The notes beneath the pieces were generated by a model. That model was not told the DNA's origin, did no database searches, and saw only the letters and a program-made list of their open reading frames with translations. DNA of 64,000 nucleotides from Aradus depressus (Eukaryota > Arthropoda > Insecta > Hemiptera > Aradidae): positions 46,844,136-46,908,135 of the forward strand of contig OY759220.1 in the NCBI GenBank assembly GCA_963662175.1. Direction: 5' to 3'. This document shows, piece by piece, positions 55,839 through 64,000 of this stretch (the stretch's first letter is position 1; each line of letters opens with the position of its first letter). Position numbers and translations under genes: made by a program.

Positions 55839-56476
55839 GAACCAAAGCGCGATGCTTGCGGGTCTATGGAACGCATGGATCGCAGGAATCTGGTCCGTGC
55901 ACCTCTTATAACGTCTTTCTCATCTCCTTTGACCCCTGTCATCTCTGGAGTCACCATGGAAGGTTACACAGCTTGATGACATGCTCAACTGTATTGATGG
56001 CCTCACCTGAACCAAAGCGCGATGCTTGCGGGTCTGTGGAACGCAGGAACCTGGTCTGCACACCTCTTATAACGTCTCCCTCATCTCCTTTGACCCCTGT
56101 CAGTTGACATGCTCAACTGTATTGATGGCCTCACCTGAACCAAAGCGCGATGCTTGCGGGTCTGTGGAACGCATGGATCGCAGGAACCTGGTCCGTGCAC
56201 CTCTTATAACGTCTTCCTCATCTCCTTTGACCCCTGTCATCTCTGGAGTCACCATGGAAGGTTACACAGCTTGATGACATGCTCAACTGTATTGATGGCC
56301 TCACCTGAACCAAAGCGCGATGCTTGCGGGTCTGTGGAACGCATGGATCGCAGGAACCTGGTCCGTGCACCTCTTATAACGTCTTCCTCATCTCCTTTGA
56401 CCCCTGTCATCTCTGGAGTCACCATGGAAGGTTACACAGCTTGATGACATCCTCAACTGTATTGATGGCCTCATCT
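55839..56476 (+). repeat. 170-bp tandem array, ~3.8 copies
   Basis: Unit starts (GAACCAAAGCGCGATGCTTG) at 55839, 56009, 56137 and 56307: spacings 170, 128, 170. Copy 2 lacks 42 bp (the CATCTCTGGAGTCACCATGG segment). Copies differ by only a few bases. Since 170 is not a multiple of three, open frames shift from copy to copy and are not real. Confidence 0.92.
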
Positions 56477-56659
56477 GTCTACTTACAATGACCAACCTGT
56501 CGCTGTTTCATCGCCAGAATACGACAATAGTTAGGTCCGGCGCTTCCACAAACTTTAGGGAATGCTTCTTGGTGATTCTTAGACGTTTCCTTTTCTAATT
56601 ATTATATATAAGTTGTTCTGAAGCGATATTTAACGCTGCTAATAAAATGTAGGACTCAG

Positions 56660-56722
56660 AGCAATGAAAGAGCGCTTAGGTAGTAGGCGATATGACCTCG
56701 AAGTTAAAACCAGTCATAAAAC
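56660..56722 (+). mobile_element. SINE-T 3' fragment
   Basis: ATGAAAGAGCGCTTAGGTAG, TAGGCGATATGACCTCGAAG, GTCATAAAACAAACACC. Confidence 0.75.
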
Positions 56723-58544
56723 AAACACCTTTATATCACCATTGTAGAAAAATGCTTGAGAATCCTCTTGCTTCTGCTCCAATTTTCTCTGAATACAGTG
56801 TTCTCCGTGACTCCTTCACTGTAAGCAGTCTTTAATCTCCAATTAAGGGAGGTGGTGCTGGGGGTGGCTTGGGGGCGGTGTTTAACGCGGAATGAGAGTG
56901 CGCGGATCGTTAGGGCTCCCGCCTTTACCACGCCTCTCTCTCTCCTCTTCAATTCATAAAATGGCCGCCCACCAATCAAAATATATCTTTTTTTCCCCCC
57001 TTTTATCTTTATTCTTACTCCGTCTTGGCCCTTTCTTACTCTTTTCATGTTTTCCTTCATCCAGCTCCCTGGACCACGGGAAGTCTTTCTTTCACGTTGG
57101 ACATTTGATGTCTATTTGGTTGTTTTCGTTTCTTTGTTGCTCTAACTTCTGTTTACACCCTTTGCGACTCATTGAGAGCTATGTGTTATGTCTTCTTCTC
57201 ATTGTTCCTATTCGAATCTATTGTTAATTGTGTCTAGAGAATACTACTGTAACCTTACTCCCGAATTACCCGAAGCATCCTTTGCGCACTTCTCCACATG
57301 TTATCCCATTCAGCTTTACGACGTTTATTAGATTTACCTATTTTATTTACGATTCTGTGTCCTCAAATAGTGTCGACACCTATTTCAAGTTGTTTGCAAC
57401 TAATTTCTCTGTTTGTTGCGAATTTCAAATGTTGTTTCATGAAAGATTTTCTGAAGAAGAGAGCCGACCCCTGAAGAGCTCCTACTTTGTCAGATATCGA
57501 TGTTTATTAGACAAAATCGAGTTAGCTATTTGTAGTGAACTTATTCAACAGTTGAACATAGACTTAAATAAATAGAGAGGGGTATTGTGGGGTATGCAGC
57601 TGTTACGTCACAAATTGTGCAAGAGGAATGTTGCATTATTTTGAGTTGACATTGTCTGCAAGTTAGTTAAGGTCCTTCACGCTTTGTTCAACATTAACGG
57701 GCCACATTTTAATGTTTACAGTTATATTTGGAACTTTGTAGTTATTAAAAGTTATATAGAATACTGAGAGGCACATTTTATATAAAATATAATGTTTCGA
57801 AAGCAACAAATTAACATTTTTAAATCACTTTTTTCAGACATTTGGTTGATTTACACGCTAATGTTAATGTTAATTCTATCGAAAAATATGTTTTTACCGA
57901 AAACGTTCCTTATAAAAGTTCCAACTGATAGTTATTGAGATAGGACCAATAAGACCAAAGATTGTATAATAATAATTTGAGAAAATAAATAAAAAGTAAA
58001 ATATAGGATTTCCTTATACCAACCGCTATTTTACACATAATTATTTTTTAAGATAATTTAAACATCAATTTAAAAAAAGTGGTAGTGATAAAAGCGGCTG
58101 TTAGTTTCAATGCCACGGCTCGGCGGAGATGTGACGCGGCCACCTGTTGCTTGGCGGAATCAATGCCTCCACATGGGAGGCACTCACCCTGGAGGTGGCT
58201 AACCTAAACAGGGGACCATTCTAAATATCTCCCTGTACCTTTAACCTGTTTTCTCAATTTTTATTTTTTTTAGCGGATTTCCTATAAAGAAATCAGCTTA
58301 GCTCTCAACTATTTGCGCGATAGTGTTCTTAATACTTATTTCTGTTTGTCAAACTTGGAAAAAAAAAAATCGTTCTTGCTAAAAAGAAGATAAAATTCAT
58401 TAAACTAAATAATCGGACAGCCAAGGGCGCATTAATTACAAATTCCCAATTTCGCGCTAAGCTAGTTTTCGTTCAAAAATAGTAAAAAGGGTTTTGCTTT
58501 AATTTGGATCCATAAACATTTTTTCCGTGTCCATATTAGAAGCT
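56723..58544. other. Unassigned; 56.85-57.6 kb is GC-normal
   Basis: This block is less AT-biased than its flanks. It has forward frames 56892-57227 (111 codons, leucine-rich, hydrophobic) and 57228-57575 (115 codons, no ATG start, ending LDKIELAICSELIQQLNIDLNK), and a minus frame 56731-57060 (basic). None has a domain I recognise. 58080-58210 is a separate GC-rich patch with complementary CACCTCCAGG/CCTGGAGGTGG-like strings. Confidence 0.3.
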
Positions 58545-58715
58545 GAGATTTGCTGTTGAGGGTAGTAGGGTCTTACCTCCAAACGAACAGCTTTTGTTAG
58601 TAAATCCTGAGTTCTGCATTTTCTCGTCGTGTTTAGCCAATATCACCTGCCATGAGGAAAATTAAAAAAATGAACAATTGAGAATACCTATTATGGAAAT
58701 CGGTAAATATTATGC
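58545..58715 (+). repeat. R3 repeat copy
   Basis: AGGGTCTTACCTCCAAACGA, ACAGCTTTTGTTAG, TTTCTCGTCG, GCCAATATCACC, related to 20038-20205. Confidence 0.6.
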
Positions 58716-59157
58716 ATATCACCGTTTGGTGATAGGTGCAGACCAAAACTGAGTCTGTGTTGGTCAACGCTGCAACGCTGCACTAGATGCACTAATTTAC
58801 CTAAATCAAAAGTCGAAATGAGTTAAGTTAATATTCTGAAGGAGGAAAATGTTCTCTTTAGTGCGGTAAAAGGAGTAGAAGTCAGTTGTGTTTCTTATCA
58901 AAGTGTTAATCAAAACATTGTTTGACTGGGAAAAGGAGTACCTGTCAGATTTATTTTGTTGTTTCTAGGATACTTCAAAGTTCAATTTTGGGAAGAAGCA
59001 GACAAGTGATGTCTGTGACCCGTTAGTTAGAGAAACTACCACTAGGGAAAAATAATACAATTCCATAAGAAATATGAAAGAAAACTATTTATAAAATATC
59101 ACAACTATATTTCTACAGTAAAATGGTTGGTGAGTAGAAAGGTGGAGTTGGTGTCAC

Positions 59158-59225
59158 TCAACGTCAGACCTAACGTCAGAACAACAACGTCAACCTAACC
59201 TAACGTCAGAACAACAACGTCAGAG
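59158..59225 (+). repeat. Short AACGTCAG tandem repeat with CCTAACCTAA
   Basis: Repeated AACGTCAGAACAACAACGTC with an embedded AACCTAACCTAACG. The telomere-like string is outside any SINE-T body here. Confidence 0.75.
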
Positions 59226-59954
59226 TTAGTGTGTTGCTAAGCGTAGAAGTCAGAAGTTTGTTACAACGACAGTAATACAAGTCACTTCATTAATTAAAAC
59301 AATAAAAATGTTAATTTCTTTATTTATATTTAAGTCTGATTATTGTAAAAGTTGTTTTAAGCACTTGAAAACTCTAAAAATTAAAATAGTTGTTGGTTCT
59401 ATTGCAAGATGTTGTTTTTTGACATATTCTTTCTCTCTGGAAGCCTAGATTTATTATAAATATTTCCTTTCCCTGGACCCATAATTATTAGCTAGACAAG
59501 CCCTCCTGCCTGAAGCTAGGCTAGGTCCTAGAGAACCGCCACAGATGGCAGCGCTCCCAAGCAGCCACCTTCGTTACTATTTAATGCCCTATTATCCACC
59601 CTTCACCACATTATCATATCCACATTTCTCCATTTCTAGTTCTTTGTTTATCCCTCCCCTTATCAATTTTAAATGCCCACTTTAGCACCTAATCCTAACA
59701 TTTTTCCCTGTTCCCAAAAACTGATAAATTCTTCCTTCATTAATTTCTTCAATCTTCATTATGTATTTATTCTTTTCATTTATCAAACATTAATCATTTT
59801 TATATATTCTAATGTTCAAAATTCTTTCTAACTACCATTCGTAATATCATTTGTAGGTACTGTATTTTACGTTAGATTAAACTATAGATCCACCTTAATG
59901 CGTAGTCGGTTAAATAGCTCAAGGTTCACGGTTCGATTCCTATATTGCATCAAC
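59226..59954. other. Unassigned; isolated B-box-like motif
   Basis: At 59929 GGTTCGATTCC is a perfect B-box match, but the upstream sequence is not a convincing A box. No gene recognised. Confidence 0.3.
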
Positions 59955-60365
59955 CGTTATAGGGGTTTTTGAGTTGAGCCCCCTCCCCAGAAGTTCAGAA
60001 ATTCGATGTTTAGTTACACCGGAATTTCATGTTTTCCGACCCCCTGATTCCAATAATTAAAAGAAAAATTTTTTTGGGTGTGTCTGTGAACACAATAACT
60101 CCCAATTGGATGGATGACGTAGGAAATTTTATTTGTGTATCCAAAACTTGACACAACTTTAATAACTGCCTATAGAATGAACATTAAATTTAGCATGAGG
60201 ATTCAGAAAGTCAACTATGAAGACAGTAGAGATGTAAGGCCGAAACGTCGATTGGTCTCGGAGTAGAGTGAAAACGTAATTAATTCAATTTGGAAGTACA
60301 TCCCCCCCCCCCCCCCCCCCCCCCTCTTAAGATATATTACATAACTTCCCCTATACTTTGAGTGA
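59955..60365. repeat. R1 chimera with C23 tract
   Basis: 59955-59987 is forward (GTTATAGGGGTTTTTGAGTT). 59988-60300 is reverse (CAGAAATTCGATGTTTAGTT, TTTCATGTTTTCCGACC, GAACACAATAACTCCC, AATTTAGCATGAGGATTCAG, TTGGAAGTACATCC). C23 lies at 60302-60324, and a forward terminus TTACATAACTTCCCCTATAC ends the block. Confidence 0.75.
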
Positions 60366-60884
60366 AATCTGTTTGGAATGGATTCAGGACTAGGTTGACA
60401 TTGCTACAATTTTGTCTATTCATTGATTCTAATAGCCCCCACCCAAATTGAAGCTAACAATTAAACAATTAACTCTGATTTAACTGTTCTTTAATTGTTA
60501 TTCATTGTTAAGAGGTTCCCACTAATTGATGACCACAATGCCTCGCTGCTCGCTGTCCTACCTCCATGACTATATAAATGCTAATCTCGCAGATAAATCA
60601 CGTCTTGAGATCACTTCATGCGTCTCTCATCTTTCTTAAATAATAACTATTTATGTTTGAGGATGTAATTAATTTTTTGAAAAATTCAATTGCTTTCTAA
60701 CTGTTGATTTTTTAATCATCCGAATATTTTGTCTTCACAGCTATTAAATTTTCATAGAATTATTATTAGTTTTTAGAGATCTGTGGAAGGAAGATCGCCT
60801 ACGAAACACTAATCATGTCGTCCCTCTTCCGATATATAGAAACTATTGCAACACAATTAAAGTATGATATGTAGACATAGCAAA
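60366..60884. other. Unassigned; TATA-like site
   Basis: GACTATATAAATGC near 60570 is TATA-like, but no downstream frame is evident. Confidence 0.3.
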
Positions 60885-61185
60885 AATTGAGTTTTCTTCT
60901 GGATTTCATATTTTTTGGGCATCTCATCCCAAAAAAGTTACACAAATGTCCTGTCGAACACAACAACTCAAGATTGAATGTATGTATAATCAGAATAAGG
61001 ACGACACGTATCAATTCTCAACCAAATCGGTCAAAAGTAAAGGAGGAGGCTAATCTCAAAAAGTGCCGTTATAGCGAATTTATCGACACAGAATCTCGGT
61101 CGATTGGGTTTAGAGTGGGAGCGAAGACTTAACGTTCTGGGGAAGTACATTGCCGGCAATTCTCCGTCAACTTTTTTTTTTATTT
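60885..61185 (-). repeat. R1 reverse copy
   Basis: AAGGACGACACGTATCAATT, AACCAAATCGGTCAAAAGTA, GAATTTATCGACACAGAATC, TTCTGGGGAAGTACATTGCC and TCTCCGTCAACTTTTTTT. Confidence 0.75.
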
Positions 61186-61330
61186 AATTTTTTGTGAAGA
61201 CCTCTTAATGCCGGACAATAAATGCTTTATTATTCCTTAAACTCTGCATAATCTTAATTACAAAAAAAAATATTAAAAATGATACAGTGTTTGAACGGAT
61301 GTCGAGTGAAGAGAGACATAAAAGGACCAA
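61186..61330 (+). repeat. Duplicated segment, copy 1
   Basis: AATGCCGGACAATAAATGCT, TTATTATTCCTTAAACTCTG, GATACAGTG, AACGGATGTC, GAGAGACATAAAAGGACC. Repeated at 62460-62600, each time directly behind an R1 end. Confidence 0.8.
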
Positions 61331-61849
61331 AGTTACAAATCGTAATTATTGTGTACAAGGTTGCTGGGACATTGTTTACGTCTCCGTGAAATAATGACCG
61401 CTGTTCAGATAAAAATCACAAACTAACAACAACAAAAAGGGTGTTGTACTTCCTCATTAGGTTCCACACGTTGTAATTATATTTAGTGTCACACAGACTT
61501 TTCCCGTGTCTCCTAGTTCCGGCGGAAACGGTTTTTCCGAGCACATCGCTCTTTTTCTCGCTTCTACAACCTAGTTTTCTCGATCTGAACCTTTCAGGAT
61601 TTGCAAATCCGTAAACTCGGGTTTTGGAATTCACAAAGCCCCTATCGGAAAAGTACATGACTTTCTCGTTAGGTTCAATTTCCCCCTCCCTACCCTACTG
61701 CATAACAAGATCCTCTGTTTGGGAAGATGTTTCACTGCCAACATGTGTTTTTCTTCTGACTGACCTATAAAAAATATGTACATATATTCTAGATTAAATA
61801 AACACCAATCAAACATTTGTTCGAAAAAATGTTAGACAAGATCAATAAA
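61331..61849. other. Unassigned
   Basis: No gene recognised. Confidence 0.3.
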
Positions 61850-62263
61850 ATTGCGAAAACTTTCCCCCTCTCCTCAGGTCCTCTCCTCATTTCCTTTCAG
61901 TGAAAAGAGTTCGAATTACATGAGATTTCATATAAAACTTGTCTCTCTCACTCGCTCTCCCCTTTGGTTCTGTAGGAATCACGTGATTTCCTAGAAAACA
62001 TTTATCTCGCACTCATTCTGCTCTCTCCTCTCACTGTCCTCTCTCCCCCTCTTGAAAACAGTACGAATTAACGAGGTTTTTAAGCTGGAAATACGAATTA
62101 TAAGACATTTTAAGTGACCTCGAGCATAAAAATAATACGAATTACCGACTGTTTTTACTGTTTTTATATATACTTATCGGGATTTTCTCTGGGGACCGGC
62201 AAATTTGTACGAATTAGCCGGAAATACGAATAATCGGGATACGAAATATCGGGATTCCACTGT
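61850..62263. mobile_element. pogo/Tigger-like terminal segment
   Basis: Right end reads GGGATTCCACTG followed by TA. Inward are stacked ATACGAAATATCGGGA, ATACGAATAATCGGGA, TACGAATTAGCCGG motifs, the layout of Tigger/pogo termini. Pyrimidine-rich 61862-62055 forms the inner part. The opposite end was not found. Confidence 0.5.
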
Positions 62264-62274
62264 ATATGAACTCA

Positions 62275-62440
62275 GAGGACATGGCTCACTCAAAAACTCT
62301 CAATAGCTGTAGATGTAATGAATGTACCAACACAAAGTTTAGTGTGAGGATTCAGAAATTTTCAATAAGACTCCTCTAAGTTATTTCCCGTCCTGGGGAA
62401 GTACATTGTCGTTAATTCACCGTCGACTTTTTTTTGTCAT
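62275..62440 (-). repeat. R1 reverse end portion
   Basis: CTCACTCAAAAACTCTCAAT, GTAGATGTAATGAATGTACC, TTTAGTGTGAGGATTCAGAA, GTCCTGGGGAAGTACATTGT, AATTCACCGTCGACT. Confidence 0.75.
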
Positions 62441-62459
62441 TTTATTTTTTTGTTGTTGT

Positions 62460-62600
62460 AATTTTTGTGAAAACCACTCAATGCCGGACAATAAAGGCTT
62501 TATTATTCCTTAAACTCTGCTTAATATCCTAGTTGCAAAAAAATATTTAGAAATGATACAGTGAACGGATGTCAAGGGAAGAGAGATATAAAAGGACCGG
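62460..62600 (+). repeat. Duplicated segment, copy 2
   Basis: Counterpart of 61186-61330 (AATGCCGGACAATAAAGGCT, CCTTAAACTCTGCTTAATAT, AACGGATGTCAAGGGAAGAG, ATATAAAAGGACCGG). Confidence 0.8.
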
Positions 62601-62627
62601 TGATTCATCGAACGACCACTTCTTTAT

Positions 62628-62720
62628 TTTTTCTAACATTTTGCTTATTGAACCTGGCATTTTCTAATATTATGCTTATTGAACCTGGCATTTTCTAATA
62701 TTATGCTTATTGAACCTGAC
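62628..62720 (+). repeat. 31-bp tandem repeat, 3 copies
   Basis: Units at about 62628, 62659 and 62690 contain TATGCTTATTGAACCTGGCA; first copy has ACATTTTGC for ATATTATGC. Confidence 0.85.
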
Positions 62721-63329
62721 ATTTCCTCCTGGAGGTATACTTGTTGACTGATTGTTCAAGGTCAGTGAGGTTCCTATCCTTTGGTCTGTGTTACCTTTCA
62801 GGTGTGCTGTTTTTTTTAAAGGATTTATTAAGAACGGAAATAGTTGTGTTTGGTCGGCGGACACACAAAGAGCCCCAAATCACGGAAGGTCCTGGCGCCA
62901 GACCGAAGCCCTAATTTCTTAATAATTGTGGGGTGGTACTGCAATTTCCCCCTCCCCCCCCCTCCCCCCCCCCTTATTCCGAGGGATTTAACCACCTGTG
63001 CTCTAGCCGCCAAATTGGAGCAAACACAGTCTTTCTCTCCCCTGACCTGGATAATTACGCTTTTTAGATTTACAATAGAATTTAAAAAATAAAAGTAAAG
63101 GTTGTCCTAATGAGTGCGGTCTGGCCTAAAAGGAAGTCAGAGAAAAAAAAAAAATAGGAGTGTAAAAATTATCTTTGGCAAAATTGGTACCAATTATGGA
63201 AGAAGTTGGAACATTGTAGAACATGAGTTTGTTTTAAGAGGACCACACAGTACGACCTTCTGCTTGCAGTCACTAGATGGCAGTTGTTCTGGGCTCCATT
63301 TCACAAAATACTAATTATATTTATCATAT
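62721..63329. other. Unassigned; C-rich tract
   Basis: C-runs at 62948-62973. No gene recognised; the opposed frames at 62828-63092 mirror each other across the tract. Confidence 0.35.
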
Positions 63330-63551
63330 TGAGGGCGCCGGTAGCTCAGTGGTATGCGTGCTTGCCTTCTGAGCTCAAGATCGTTAAAGACTCCTACCCT
63401 AGGTGAATGAAAATTTAGGGTAGGCCAAATTTAGGACTCCCACAGTAGAGTCGACCTCATGCCCACCAGAGTGACGAAAGAGCGCTCTGGTATTAAGCGT
63501 TATGACCTTGTAATTAAAGCCCAGGCATGAGTCATAAAACCTAACCTAACC
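63330..63551 (+). mobile_element. SINE-T with 12-bp TSD, internally deleted
   Basis: Flanked by perfect 12-bp duplications TATTTATCATAT (63318-63329 and 63552-63563). It has the full tRNA 5' part GAGGGCGCCGGTAGCTCAGT but jumps from GAGCTCAAG straight to TCGTTAAAGACTCC, so the B box and core are missing. It ends with ATAAAACCTAACCTAACC. Confidence 0.93.
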
Positions 63552-63619
63552 TATTTATCATATCCATAGATGAGGAGTCTGACCAGTCTAAACAGGATTT
63601 CAGTGTGTATGTCTTCACA

Positions 63620-63800
63620 ATTACCGGCAACCTACGTCACTAGAGAGAATTACTCAATTAAGTTTTTGCGCTCAAAAATCGATTGTTTGGGTTAAAAATC
63701 AGTAGTTGACTTACATAGTTGCTTCTGAATCGTCACACTAAATGTTGTGTCGATACATTCACAACAACGGCAGTTATTCGACGTTTTTTAAGCCATAACT
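63620..63800 (+). repeat. R1 forward start portion
   Basis: ATTACCGGCAACCTACGTC, TCAATTAAGTTTTTGCGCTC, AAATCAGTAGTTGACTTACA, TGTTGTGTCGATACATTCAC, AACAACGGCAGTTATTCG. Cut off before the second module. Confidence 0.75.
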
Positions 63801-64000
63801 TGGTAATCGGGTATATCATACAACTTTCTTCATAAAATCTTATAAATAAATTAAATCAGTCGATATGAAATCTTTGAATACAAAACAACTGAGATGAATA
63901 ATAATAATCATAAAAATAAAATAAATAAATAATATAAAATAAATTTAATACTAATAAATACAATAGATAATTTTTATTAAATTTTATTACAAATATTTTA
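63801..64000. other. AT-rich end of window
   Basis: Low-complexity AATAAATAA-type sequence, no gene. Confidence 0.5.

Noticed and set aside
55856..56444. Three overlapping similar frames as a repeat protein
   Set aside because: They are the same 170-bp unit read in shifting frames; 170 is not divisible by three.
57228..57575. 115-codon forward frame as a gene
   Set aside because: No ATG at the start, no known domain, no splice context. Kept only as part of an unassigned block.
59158..59225. Interstitial telomere array
   Set aside because: Only about two CCTAA units inside an AACGTCAG repeat; too short to call telomeric.
63270..63284. CTCF-like site TCACTAGATGGCAGT
   Set aside because: Close to the CTCF core, but a single short match in 64 kb cannot be separated from chance.

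Overview
The window looks like a gene-desert segment of a repeat-rich arthropod nuclear genome. It is AT-rich with long A/T, C and G homopolymers. It holds no operons, Shine-Dalgarno-led gene chains, rRNA or convincing full-length host protein gene. Three things point to an arthropod. A tRNA-derived SINE family ends in CCTAACCTAACC, the complement of the arthropod telomere unit TTAGG. A hAT-type MITE with an 8-bp target duplication is present. A decayed piggyBac transposase is present. The order cannot be decided from the sequence; insect or crustacean are both possible.

Most of what can be recognised is transposable or tandem DNA. Three interspersed families dominate. (1) R1, an unclassified modular repeat, occurs in more than 30 fragments on both strands. 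One end carries a GGGGAAGTACATTGCCGG motif, the middle is a variable number of related modules of about 150 bp, and the other end carries CGGAAAACATGAAATTCC followed by ATTACATAACTTCCCC. (2) SINE-T, a tRNA-headed SINE of about 345 bp with a telomere-like tail, has 15 copies or fragments, three with visible target-site duplications. Several are nested in R1. (3) Smaller families include a second tRNA-like SINE at 52.5 kb, RTE-like terminal fragments carrying GGCAACGCCGGGTA, and two minor unnamed families (R3, R4).

DNA transposon remains are a complete hAT MITE (17698-18303), a piggyBac transposase pseudogene (18784-19165) interrupted by an R1 fragment, and pogo/Tigger-like terminal segments (22.35-22.64 kb, 61.85-62.26 kb). 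Tandem arrays are frequent: units of 20, 22, 25-26, 29-30, 31, 33, 37, 44, 44, 46, 47, 141 and 170 bp. Long hairpins lie at 30.5, 36.1, 52.5 and 53.8 kb, and a fold-back cluster lies at 6.65-7.6 kb.

Region by region: 1-11 kb, R1/SINE-T nests, fold-back cluster and 47-codon tandem repeat; 11-20 kb, G-rich minisatellites, a higher-order minisatellite, hAT MITE and piggyBac relic; 20-30 kb, R1 copies in tandem and opposed pairs, with two minisatellites and a small possible retroelement relic; 30-43 kb, mostly unassigned AT-rich DNA with scattered SINE-T and R1; 43-51 kb, five minisatellites in about 7 kb; 51-64 kb, second SINE, long hairpin, 170-bp array, pogo-like end, R1 and SINE-T. The open frames present are short, mostly lie in repeats and match no host gene family I recognise, so no host CDS is called with confidence.
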